From the NCBI GenBank assembly GCA_015178975.1, contig WHVD01000010.1, positions 558,001 to 622,000 of the forward strand: a stretch of 64,000 nucleotides of DNA, in the 5' to 3' direction. Below the pieces are notes generated by a model, which did no database searches, was not told the origin of the DNA, and saw only the letters and a list, made by a program, of their open reading frames with translations. This DNA comes from Hysterangium stoloniferum. Lineage: Eukaryota; Basidiomycota; Agaricomycetes; Hysterangiales; Hysterangiaceae. The position numbers and the translations under genes were made by a program. Position 1 is the first letter of the stretch. Each line of letters begins with the position of its first letter. Shown here piece after piece: positions 10,393 through 19,333 of this stretch.

Positions 10393-11378
10393 ATGGGACC
10401 AAAACCAACACCACGCAAGCCAATGCCGACAGCAGGGCCCTCCACGGGCACTCCGTATCGGGCGCCGTGGATGGCGGCCCAATTGTTGGCGCGGCAAGAA
10501 GAGCAGCGCCAGCTTCGTGAAGCAGCAGAGAGAGAGGCGAGGGAGGCTGAGGAGGCCCTGGACAGAGAGTACCAGGAAGCATTGGCCGCGGAGGAAGAGG
10601 CCGCAAAGGAGAGGGAACGTGAGGCGGAGGAGGCTGCGTGAGTGGCCGCAGAGAATGCCTGGGTGGCTGCAGAGAAAGCCCGGTTGGCCGCGGAGAGGGC
10701 CGCCATTGTTGCGGGAAAGGTAAGTCCCAAGTTTCAACTTGTCGAGTCTTTTACTGACTTGTAATTTCAGCGCAAAGCGACAGAGGTGGAGTCCGAGTCC
10801 GAGGGGGAGCCGGAGAGCCCCCGAAAGGTAGGCCTCATGTCCATGGGATAACCGGTGAAAACTGACCATATCAACAGAAGGCAAGGAAGGCGGCGCCAGT
10901 CCGACTACCGATGCGGAACGAGCCGCGGTGTTCCGGTTGTAACGACCAGAACACAGAGTGCAATCGAAAGTCCGGCCGGGGTCCGGGGTGTTACCAATGT
11001 GTGCACCTCAAGGCGAGGTGCTCGCTTGTGCACGAGCAGGCCACGGGATCCGGGGCGCGAGACATAAGCGGGACGGACGGGTTGTCCGGGTTGGACGAAG
11101 TCCTTGGATGGATCGCCGAGGGCATCGAGGCCCAAAACGAGTTGCTCTGGAAGAGCAACAAGGTCCAAATTGTGGTGGCAAAGAAGCTGTCCGGACTCTG
11201 TGAGGAGTTTTGGAAGTTCCTGGTGGAGTATGGTGGCTATGTCTATAAAGAGCCGCAAGTCGGGAGTTCCGAGGATGCCGGATCGGATGAGGACGGGGTT
11301 GCCGCAGAGGTCGCGGAGCTCCCAGAGGAGATAGCTGAGGAAGCAGGGAAAAAGAACAGTCCCATAAATGTAGACTGA
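10393..11378 (+). CDS. Retrotransposon antisense accessory protein: coiled coil plus Zn(II)2Cys6 motif
   Basis: Three exons: 10393-10719, 10771-10827 and 10878-11378, with introns of 51 and 50 nt (GTAAGT...TTTCAG, GTAGGC...CAACAG), all phase 0, giving about 294 codons. Exon 1 encodes a Pro-rich start, then a long Glu/Arg/Ala coiled coil. Exon 2 is acidic (SESEGEPES). Exon 3 has a basic KARKAAPVR stretch and six cysteines spaced C-x2-C-x6-C-x9-C-x2-C-x6-C (about residues 146-176), the fungal zinc-cluster spacing, then an acidic tail. One in-frame TGA at 10639-10641 interrupts exon 1, probably a CGA Arg codon by CpG decay. The gene lies opposite to integrase in its parent element. DNA binding is inferred from the motif only. 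No function is known to me. Confidence 0.7.
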
Positions 11379-11584
11379 AAAAGTAGTATAGAATAAAAGT
11401 AATTGAATCATAAAAGTAAAGCGTGAAAGAAAACATAAAAATAAAAGTCAAAGCCAAAGTCCGTGGAGAGTCCGCTTAAAGACTTGACTTGACATGTCAG
11501 AACCTGTGAAAGCAAAGAGAGACATAGGGCGACAGGGAATAGTGAAAATGAGTCCAAACGTAACACGGGGTCCACGGAGTGCGG

Positions 11585-13069
11585 TCAGAGAGACGATAAT
11601 GGTCCAGGTTTGAGTGGGTAAGCAGTATGAAAGTCAGTAACGATTTCCGTGGCATTACCGAGTTCCGTGGCCAAAATCCATGAGGTTTCTTCATCAGTGC
11701 CCTCGTAACCCGCCCACTTGACCAAGTAAAGCAGTTTACAAGTGCGTCGACGCTTGTCAATTTTTGAATCTAAAATCTGCGAGATTTCAAACTCGGGTTC
11801 TCCGTCAATGACGACAGGAGGAGGTGGAGATTGCACACGATCCGGGATAGTGTCAGCAGTACAAGGTTCTAGCATAGAGACATGAAATACTGGGTGTACC
11901 GCGCGCATGCTATCCGGAAGCCGTAGAGTCCAAGAAACTGAACCTACTTGTGCGATAATTTCAAAGGGACCTAAATATTTTTCAGCAAGCTTCTTTGATG
12001 GACGGGTAGTCCGGAAGAATTGAGCTTTGACATAAACACGGTCGCCAATCTTGAAGTTGGGTGGCGGGATCCGGTGTTTGTCCGCTGAATGTTGGTATTG
12101 CTCTTGGGCAGACAATATTGCAGTCCGGAGTTCCTCGTGGAGCTCGTGGAGGTCCGTGGTGAACTCTTGAGCGCGAACAGAGGCGAGATTTTGTTCTGGA
12201 TGTACTGTAATATTTGGATTATATCCTTTATTTGCAAAGAACGGGGAAACGCCAGTAGTGGCTGAAGGTGCATTGTTGTAAGCAAACTCTGCAAGTGGTA
12301 ACAAGGATTTCCAATTGTCCTGTTGGTAGTTGCAATAAACGCGGAGGTATTGTTCCAATGTCTGGTTGACGCGTTCAGTTTGTCCGTCGCCTTCCGGGTG
12401 ATGTCCGGACGTGAAATGTAACGTCATGTCCAAGGATTTTCCGAGGGATCTAAAGAAGTGAGATACGAACTCTGATCCTCTATCGGAAGTCACGTGGGAC
12501 GGAACTCCGTGCTTGGAGAATACGTGGATAATGAAAAGTTCCGCTAGCTGCACGGACGTAATTGTATCATAAGTAGGGATGAATATACCTTGTTTTGAGA
12601 ATCTGTCAACAACGACTAGAATGGCGGAAAAACCTTCAGAATCCGGTAGGTGTTCAATGAAATCCATAGAGATAGAATTCCACGGGTGTTCCAGTACTGG
12701 GAGTTGTTTCAAAAGGCTGTATGGCTTGTGTCGCTGAGATTTCGAGCGGGGACAAGTAGTGCAAGATTTACAATAGTGCTTAACGAATCCACGGAGTCCG
12801 GGCCAAGTGTATTCTCTTCTTATTAATGATAGAGTTTTGTTGTACCCGAAGTGTCCTGAGAGTGGATGATCATGTTTGTATTGAAGGATCCTGAGGTGGA
12901 GGCCGTCGGAGTCCGGTACATAGATACGATCGTCAAGTCTAATGAAACCATGTTGGTCAAGAGACCACCGAGGTTGATCGGGGTCCACGGGATTGTCTAG
13001 ATGAGCTTTAGTAATTGGGTCTAGGGGAATTGCCGATAGAATATCTTGATGTAACTTCTCGATATCCAT
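11585..13069 (-). CDS. Integrase with chromodomain (pol C-terminal part), open frame
   Basis: 494 codons without a stop. Near residues 66-106 is a His/Cys zinc-binding region (HDHPLSGH ... CKSCTTC). The integrase core has D136 (SMDFIEH), D196 (TSDRGSE) and E232 (GDGQTER). A GPY/F module (YLGPFEII) follows near residue 390. The C-terminal chromodomain runs from EFEISQILDSK through LVKWAGYEGTDEETSW. The integrase joins cDNA to target DNA, and chromodomains in Tf1/sushi-type elements steer integration to marked chromatin. The ATG at 13069 is internal to pol: upstream codons continue to about 13187, where a truncated LTR replaces the rest. Confidence 0.85.
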   Translation of the reverse strand: MDIEKLHQDILSAIPLDPITKAHLDNPVDPDQPRWSLDQHGFIRLDDRIYVPDSDGLHLRILQYKHDHPLSGHFGYNKTLSLIRREYTWPGLRGFVKHYCKSCTTCPRSKSQRHKPYSLLKQLPVLEHPWNSISMDFIEHLPDSEGFSAILVVVDRFSKQGIFIPTYDTITSVQLAELFIIHVFSKHGVPSHVTSDRGSEFVSHFFRSLGKSLDMTLHFTSGHHPEGDGQTERVNQTLEQYLRVYCNYQQDNWKSLLPLAEFAYNNAPSATTGVSPFFANKGYNPNITVHPEQNLASVRAQEFTTDLHELHEELRTAILSAQEQYQHSADKHRIPPPNFKIGDRVYVKAQFFRTTRPSKKLAEKYLGPFEIIAQVGSVSWTLRLPDSMRAVHPVFHVSMLEPCTADTIPDRVQSPPPPVVIDGEPEFEISQILDSKIDKRRRTCKLLYLVKWAGYEGTDEETSWILATELGNATEIVTDFHTAYPLKPGPLSSL

Positions 13070-13186
13070 AATGATAATTCCACGGACAATGGGATTGACG
13101 AGGAAAGTTGTGCGGACCGATGCGGTAAGTTGTTGATTCGTGAAAATAGGTTTCAGGTTGTGCGGATTTACCGTTGCATAGTCATC

Positions 13187-13766
13187 CTGGGGAGTCTGGG
13201 TGGGGGTTCGTGGGTCGTGAGTCGTAGGTCGTGAGTCGTGAGTCGTGAATCGAGATAGTCGAGAGAGATAGATGCGCCAGAGCCCGTGGGCTCCGACTAG
13301 TGCGAGCGGTCTGATAAGAGTAGGGTTTAGAGAGGAAAATGTATTAGATTACTGGGGGAATCTAAGCTAATTTTCTGACTGGATTGTATGTACAACATCT
13401 GCCAGTTTATATAGATCATGGAGTGAATGACATACCAAATCCAGTAATGGCAAAATGAAACTAACAAAACATGAAACGGGAATAGTAAACACCAAATTGG
13501 TGTTAAGAACGGAACGGAACGGAGCAGAGTCCGAATCGTGACAAAGCATAACCCATAACGGGAAACAGAGCGGGAGCGGAGTCCTAAATCGTGACAGGTC
13601 ATTTGACTAAAACGGGAATGGGGCTCGATTAGAGCGGTGACGGGATTCTGAGCGGGTTCCGGTGGCTGATGCGTGGGACGAAGACGGACATAGACAGAGA
13701 CGGGATCCGGGGGAAGTCTGGTGACTGATATGTGTCGTAATGAGGTCGAACGTAACGAGTCTTGAC
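13187..13766 (-). repeat. Truncated LTR of the inverted copy
   Basis: It matches family-2 LTR sequence from the GTCAAGACTCG region (109 bp in) to the GACTCCCC(A/G)GGAT region. There it fuses to pol codons GATGACTATGC, which correspond to the post-RNase H segment of Element I (about 15752). It retains TATA and start site (plus strand ATTTTCTGACT at 13371). Confidence 0.85.
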
Positions 13767-14594
13767 GGAGGATACTGTTACGACCGGACAAATCCCGCCG
13801 GACTCCGGGCACTAACTCGTACGCCCCCACGCACTACAAGCACCAATCGTCTGTTTATAGGATTTCCCACCCGGACTCCGTTACGTCAAGACTCATTACG
13901 TTCGACCTCATTAAGACACATATCAGTCACCGGACTTCCCCCGGATCCCGTCTCTGTCTATGTCCGTCTTCGTCCCACACATCAGCCACCGGAACCCGCT
14001 CAGAATCCCGTCACCGCTCTAATCGAGCCCCGTTCCCGTTTTAGTCAAATGACCTGTCACGATTTAGGACTCCGCTCCCGCTCCGTTTCCCATTATGGGT
14101 TATGCTTTGTCACGATTCGGACTCCGCTCCGTTCCATTCCGTTCTTAACACCAATTTGGTGTTTACTATTCCCGTTTCATGTTTTGTTAGTTTCGTTTCG
14201 CCATTACTGGATTTGGTATGTCATTCACTCCATGATCTATATAAACTGGCAGATGTTGTACATACAATCCAGTCAGAAAATTAGCTTAGATTCCCCCCAG
14301 TAATCTAATACATTTTCCTCTCTAAACCCTACTCTTATCAGACCGCTCGCACTAGTCGGAGCCCACGGGCTCCGGCGCATCTATCTCTCTCGACTATCTC
14401 GATTCACGACTCATGACTCACGACCTACGCCTCACGACCCACGAACCCCCGCCCGGACTCCCCGGGATTCCCGTCCGCCTGTCTGAAATTGGACAACACG
14501 ATCTAGTGAGGGCGCAGCCTATAAGCTGAAGCCAAGTCCTACCGGATATCCCGCGGGTTTCTCCAGAAACCCGGCCTGTGTGTGTATCCTAACA
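13767..14594 (+). repeat. Element II polypurine tract and 3' LTR
   Basis: GGAGGATAC (13767-13775) directly precedes TGTTACGACC at 13776. The same purine-rich junction precedes the 3' LTR of Element I (GAGGGGATAC, about 18663-18672) and of the inverted copy. The LTR is 819 bp and ends ATCCTAACA at 14594. Confidence 0.9.
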
Positions 14595-17355
14595 TGGAGC
14601 CCCTGTCCTGTTCGTTTGGAAAAAAGACAGTTCCCTTCGGCTTTGCATTGACTTTCGAGGACTAAATGCGATCACTCGAAAAGATAAGTACCCATTACCT
14701 CTAATTTCCGATTTACTCGATGCCCCTCAGAAGGCCCGAATTTATACAAAGATAGACCTCAAACATGCCTATCATTTGGTTCGGATCACCGAAGGCGACG
14801 AATGGAAAACGGCTTTTCGCACTCGCTATGGCTCCTTTGAATGGTTAGTGATGCCTTTCGGCTCCATCGGTTTTTCAACATTTTATCAACGACGTCTTTT
14901 CCGACCTCCTCGATGTCTACGTCATTGTGTACTTAGATGATATCCTCATATTCTCCGAAGACCCTACACTTCACAATGAACATGTCCGTGAAGTTCTCCG
15001 AAGACTCCGAAAACATGGTCTTTTTGCGAATGGTAAAAAATGTTTTTTTGATGTCGACACAGTTGAATATTTAGGCTTCATGATGGGACCCGATGGTCTC
15101 CACATGGACAATTCTAAAATTCAAGTCATTCAAGATTGGCTGGAGCCTCGAAAAGTCAAAGACATCCAGTCCTTTTTAGGTTTCGCTAATTTTTATCGTC
15201 GTTTCATTCACAACTACTCAAAAATTACCATTCCACTCACCTGTCTTACTCATAAAGACACCCCGTGGAACTTCTCCGAAGAATGCCGATCGGCATTCCA
15301 AGAATTGAAAAGTGCGTTCACGTCTGCCCTATATTGTTGCACTGGAAACCCAATGTTCAACTCATTGTGGAAACTGATGCCTCGGATTATGCACTTGCTG
15401 TGATATTGTCCATTCTGGACACCGACAGTGAAGTCCACCCAGTAGCTTTTTTGTCTCGCACATTCTTGGCACCCGAACTCAATTACGATGTTCACGATAA
15501 AGAGCTACTCGCAATATTTGAAGCTTTCAAGACATGGAGACATTATTTGGAAGGGTCAGCTCACCCGACAGACATTATAACCGACCATAAAAACTTGGTT
15601 TACTTTTCAACCACAAAACTACTCACCCGTTGGCAAGCCCAATGGTCCGAATACCTTTCCACCTTCAATATGATTATCTGTTTCCACCCCAGCCGCCTTG
15701 GTGGGAAACCCGATGCTATAACTAGATGATGGGACGTCTACCCTAAAGAGGGGAGTAGCGACTACGCCACAGTTAATCCGCATAACTTTAAACCTATGTT
15801 TTCATCGGAACAACTGTCTGCGTCAATCCGAGCGACTTACCTCATACATCCAGTCATGCGCAGTGTTATCCTTATGGATACCGAAAAGTTACATCAAGAT
15901 ATACTATCGGCAATTCCATTAGACCCAGTCACCAAAGCACACCTCGATAATCCATCCGACCCCAATCAACCCTGATGGTCGCTAGATGCACAAGGTTTAA
16001 TTAGACTCGACAATCACATTTATGTACCGGATTCTGACACCCTTCGGCTGTGAATCCTACAACATAAACACGACCACCGATCTCGGGACACTTCGGCCTC
16101 AACAAGACTCTCACACTCATTCGCAGAGAATATACTTGGCCCAGCCTCCAAGTTTTTGTTAAGCACTATTGTAAATCTTGTACAACTTGTTTACACTCTA
16201 AATCACAGCGACACAAACCATATGGCCTACTCAAACAATTACCGATACTGGAAAAACCCTGGAACTCAATTTCTATGGATTTCATTGAGCACCTACTGGC
16301 ATCCAAAGGACATACAGCAATCCTAGTTGTTGTGGATCGGCTCTCAAAGCAAAGCATTTTCATTCCAACTTATGATACAATAACGTCTGTACAGTTGGCT
16401 GAACTATTCGTCACCCATGTGTTTTCAAAGCACGGCATCCCATCGCATGTCACATCCGATCGCGGTTCTGAGTTTGTCTCTCATTTCTTTAGGTCACTTG
16501 GAAAAGCGTTAGACATGAAACTGCATTTCACTTCGGGTTACCACCCAGAAGGTGACGGCCAAACCGAACGCATGAACCAAACTTTGGAACAATACATTTG
16601 TATCTATTGCAATTATCAACAAGACAATTGGAAATCGTTACTACTGCTAGCCAAATTCGCATACAACAACACCCCAAACGCCACTACTGGCATTTCGCCT
16701 TTCTTCACAAACAAAGGCTACAACCCGAATATCGCTATCCACCCGGAACGCGATCTTGCATCCACCCATGCTCAAGACTTTGTTACTAATCTAGATGAGC
16801 TACATCAAGAACTTCAGAAAACAATCGCAATGGCCCAAGAGTGATACCAACGGTCCACAGATAAAAATCGGCTCCCATCTCCCAATTTTAAAATCAGTGA
16901 TTGAGTATTCGTTAAAGCCGAGTTTTTCCGAACCACTAGACCTTCTAAAAAGCTCTCTGAAAAGTATTTAGGTCCTTTTGAAGTCATAGCACAAGCTGGC
17001 ACACTTTCATGGACGCTTCAGCTTCCTGACAACATGTGTGCAGTCCACCTGGTGTTCCACATATCTATGTTAGAACCATGCGTTACTAACACTACCGGAT
17101 CGCATACAACCACCACCACCACCCGTAATTATCAACGGAGAACCCAAATTTGAAATATCAGGAATCCTAGACTCCAAGATCGACAATCGCAGGCGATCGT
17201 GCAAGTTACTTTATTTGGTCAAATGGACTGGCTATGAAGGTACAGATGAAGAAACTTCCTGGATCCTAGCCACCGAACTCGGTAATATGTCAGAAATTGT
17301 GTTAGGTTTCCATCAAGCATACCCGAACAAACCCGGTCCTTTAGACTCTCTTTAA
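14595..17355 (+). pseudogene. Pol of Element I, 3' part: RT, RNase H, integrase, chromodomain
   Basis: It resumes exactly where 6590 stopped. RT motifs [27 protein letters not shown] and [11 protein letters not shown] (from about 14929) are present, with a frameshift between them near 14870. RNase H begins ETDASDYAL (about 15370) and has DHKNLVYF. A TGA follows DAITR (about 15727), where the family has Arg. The integrase N-terminal zinc region (about 16055-16215) is badly decayed. The core MDFIEHL (16275), SDRGSEF and GDGQTER is readable to about 16841. The chromodomain (FEISGILDSKID, LVKWTGYEGTDEETSW) lies at about 17145-17290 and the frame ends GPLDSL at about 17355. Many stops make it inactive. 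Confidence 0.88.
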
Positions 17356-17513
17356 TTTTCAACAGTACCCGACGTTTTCCGATCCTCAAACCTCAAGTCA
17401 AACTTGGGTTATCAAGTCTCACTATCCGATGCTTTTCAAGTTCATTTCACGCCAAAAAGAAAAAAGAGAACTAGGTCAATTATTATTTTGTTAACTATCT
17501 AAAGTTTCCCCTA

Positions 17514-18498
17514 CTACTTCTCCTTCCTCCTCAGCCTCCAAAGCTTGCACTTCACCGATGGCCGCCGATATTCTTTTCCCTCCAACTTCCTCCAAAGCTC
17601 TAACCAGCTCAACCTTGTCTGAACTGGGTAGCTCGAGGTCTGCTCGAGCTGCCCCCCGACCCATTGTAGCATGGCTGTTTGCTCCCCGATAGCAACTCCC
17701 AGCAGTCGCATTTGCTCTTGAAAGAGTCCCTGCTGTCGCAGAGACTCAGTTCGCCACCGAGTGGTTTCTGAGAAGTATAACCGCATAAGGTGGTTTTGTT
17801 CCTCCATCGTGTCTGTCTGGCGCTCCCTGTAGGTCACATTTCCGTCGGCCCCCGGGAAGATACAACCGAGTTTTTGACCCACACACTCTTGGCATGTGTG
17901 GCCCCGACCGTTTGCCCGAGGATGGCAAGCTCGATTCCGAGCAGTGCAGCGGTTACACCTTGGATCATTTTTGGGCCCCACCTTGGGGGCCCCCTTTTGT
18001 CTCTATCACTAAAAGTCAGTAAAAGCAAAATATATATATATATATATCAAAAGCACCTTTGGGCTCGAAGGCCCTGCAACTTCATCATCCTCTTCCTCAT
18101 CCTCTTCATCGGAGGCCGACGGCGATACCGCCTTCCGCTGAGAAGAGAACATTAGTGGATATTTGCAGTGCAATGTTTCTCCTGACTTACCTTCCCTTCT
18201 CACCTCTTCCTCACCTCCTCCTCTCGGGCCCAACTGCCTCCTGCTGATTTTTTCTCGCGAGCTCAGCCTCCCGACGCTTGCGTGTAGCCTCCACCTCTGC
18301 TCGTCTCTTCTCCTCTGCCTCAGCCACCTCGATTGCCTTCAACTCCTCCATCTCCTTATGTTCCTCCTCCGAATGTGCCTTCTTCTTCACCTCTAGTTGG
18401 CGACAATGTTCTTGTGCATTCGGCATTCTGCTCGGAACTGACAAGGGGGTTACCTTCAGCCTGACAGGGATGGTCTTCGCCCCAGAGTTCAACGACAT
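17514..18498 (-). pseudogene. Antisense accessory gene of Element I (coiled coil plus Zn(II)2Cys6), frameshifted
   Basis: Minus-strand exons 18498-18191, 18137-18057 and 18002-17514, with introns of 53 and 54 nt. ATG at 18498 follows a TATAAA (18556-18551). Exon 1 has a Glu/Lys/Arg coiled coil (KEMEELKAIEVAEAEEKRR) and one frameshift near its end (308 nt, not a multiple of three). Exon 2 is 27 codons and acidic (SDEEDEEEDDE), aligned with exon 2 of the other copy. Exon 3 gives CNRCTARNRAC...CQECVGQKLGC, spacing C-x2-C-x6-C-x10-C-x2-C-x6-C. It sits between the chromodomain end and the polypurine tract, opposite to pol. The same architecture in two LTR families argues that it was once useful to the element. 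Confidence 0.75.
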
Positions 18499-18550
18499 TG
18501 TGGTTGGAAGGAAAGGAAGAAAAGTCGAGCGCCTTGTAACCCTCCAATTT

Positions 18551-18590
18551 TTTATATGCAAAATTTTTTCCGGTCACATGACGTTCTGAC
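18551..18590 (-). promoter_or_regulatory. Promoter region of the Element I antisense gene
   Basis: The minus strand reads ATGTGTCAGAACGTCATGTG and then, after about 15 nt, TATAAA, 53-58 nt before the ATG. The ATGTGTCA and GTCATGTG words are duplicated upstream of the homologous gene at 10393. Confidence 0.55.
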
Positions 18591-18661
18591 ACATAACCCG
18601 TACCCAACATTGTTTTACGTATACAATCTAGATTTTCGGCCTCCTTGGGATTTCGGCCAAA

Positions 18662-19328
18662 TGAGGGGATACTGTTACGACTGTGTCACGCCCCCTCGCA
18701 AGCCGACGGCCCCGATGGTATAACATCATAGTATTTGTCTGCCTTCAATCAGCTCGACATCTCGGACGCCATCGGCATCCCAACACTGACATATACCCTC
18801 CCGGCTATTCAAACCCGACTACACCTTTTCTGTCTGGTTATGCTTTGATATGTCCCTTTCCATTATGATGATCCATTTTACACTATGTCTCACCTATGTC
18901 TATATATATATGTAACCCTCGAACTATTTCCTTTTACCGTAGTCCCGCTCTCAGTTATCATCGGCCTCCAAACTAATTATAAACTTCCCGTTCCTAGTCA
19001 AGCTTATTGTTAATACCGTCTTCCACCTTTCTCCCCATTAGTATTTTCTAGACACCTGTTACTCATATATGAACCCGCTGTAGTTGTAGTTACTAGGCAA
19101 TCAGAATATCGACTCAGAACATCCCCCTAGCTCTATTATAAGTATCCCGCCATCTGCATCCTCGGTCTCCGACCTTGCCTCCCACCTCGGTCTCCGATCT
19201 TCACCCGCCCGAAATCTAAGGACATTCAACGTGAACTTGTGAGGGTGCAGCACATAAGCTGAAGCCAAGTCCTTCCATTCGGCCCCTGTCGGTTACCCGA
19301 CATTTAGCCCATCAGTCAGTTCTTAACA
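18662..19328 (+). repeat. Element I polypurine tract and 3' LTR
   Basis: GAGGGGATAC precedes TGTTACGACTGTGTC at 18673, and the LTR ends CTTAACA at 19328 (656 bp). It has the conserved 3' motif at 19238-19275. Confidence 0.9.
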
Positions 19329-19333
19329 CAAAG

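Larger units (their letters stand above)
9888..13766 (-). mobile_element. Inverted, deleted family-2 copy inside Element II
   Basis: Read on the minus strand: a partial LTR (13766 to about 13187) lacking its first about 109 bp and its 3' end; pol joined just after RNase H; integrase and chromodomain; the accessory gene in the opposite sense; the polypurine tract GGAGGATAC (10192-10184); and a 296-bp LTR (10183-9888). Gag, protease, RT and RNase H are absent. No 5-bp duplication flanks it, and the right edge abuts the Element II polypurine tract directly. This suggests self-integration or LTR-mediated inversion plus deletion rather than a clean nested insertion. Confidence 0.75.
6591..14594 (+). 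mobile_element. Element II: younger Ty3/Gypsy element nested in Element I pol
   Basis: It has two equal 819-bp LTRs (6591-7409, 13776-14594) that differ at few positions, and a perfect TSD TGGAG (6586-6590, 14595-14599). It lies exactly inside the RT codons of Element I. Its gag and the start of pol are on the plus strand up to 9887. From 9888 to 13766 the interior is an inverted, deleted copy of the same family. It then ends with the polypurine tract GGAGGATAC (13767-13775) and the 3' LTR. It cannot be autonomous because RT is cut and most of RT and RNase H is missing. Confidence 0.9.
2932..19328 (+). mobile_element. Element I: Ty3/Gypsy chromovirus, nested and inactivated
   Basis: The order is 5' LTR (2932-3588), self-priming PBS (3591-3601), gag (3626-4986), pol (protease, RT, RNase H, integrase, chromodomain, to about 17355), an antisense accessory gene (17514-18498), polypurine tract (about 18662-18672), 3' LTR (18673-19328). 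Without its insertions it would be about 7.7 kb. Two insertions split pol: a reverse solo LTR at 5325-6047 and Element II at 6591-14594. Frameshifts and TGA stops break gag and pol. The flanks (GTACA at 2927-2931, CAAAG at 19329-19333) do not match, so no target duplication remains. Confidence 0.9.

Noticed and set aside
10393..11378. The zinc-cluster gene as an ordinary host transcription factor gene
   Set aside because: Its homolog lies at the equivalent antisense place in Element I, between chromodomain and polypurine tract, so it belongs to the retrotransposons.
13327..14303. Paired mirror-image open frames of about 170-190 codons
   Set aside because: They are LTR sequence read in opposite directions (truncated inverted LTR and the 3' LTR).
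2927..19333. A target duplication for Element I
   Set aside because: GTACA and CAAAG do not match; I report the element without a TSD.
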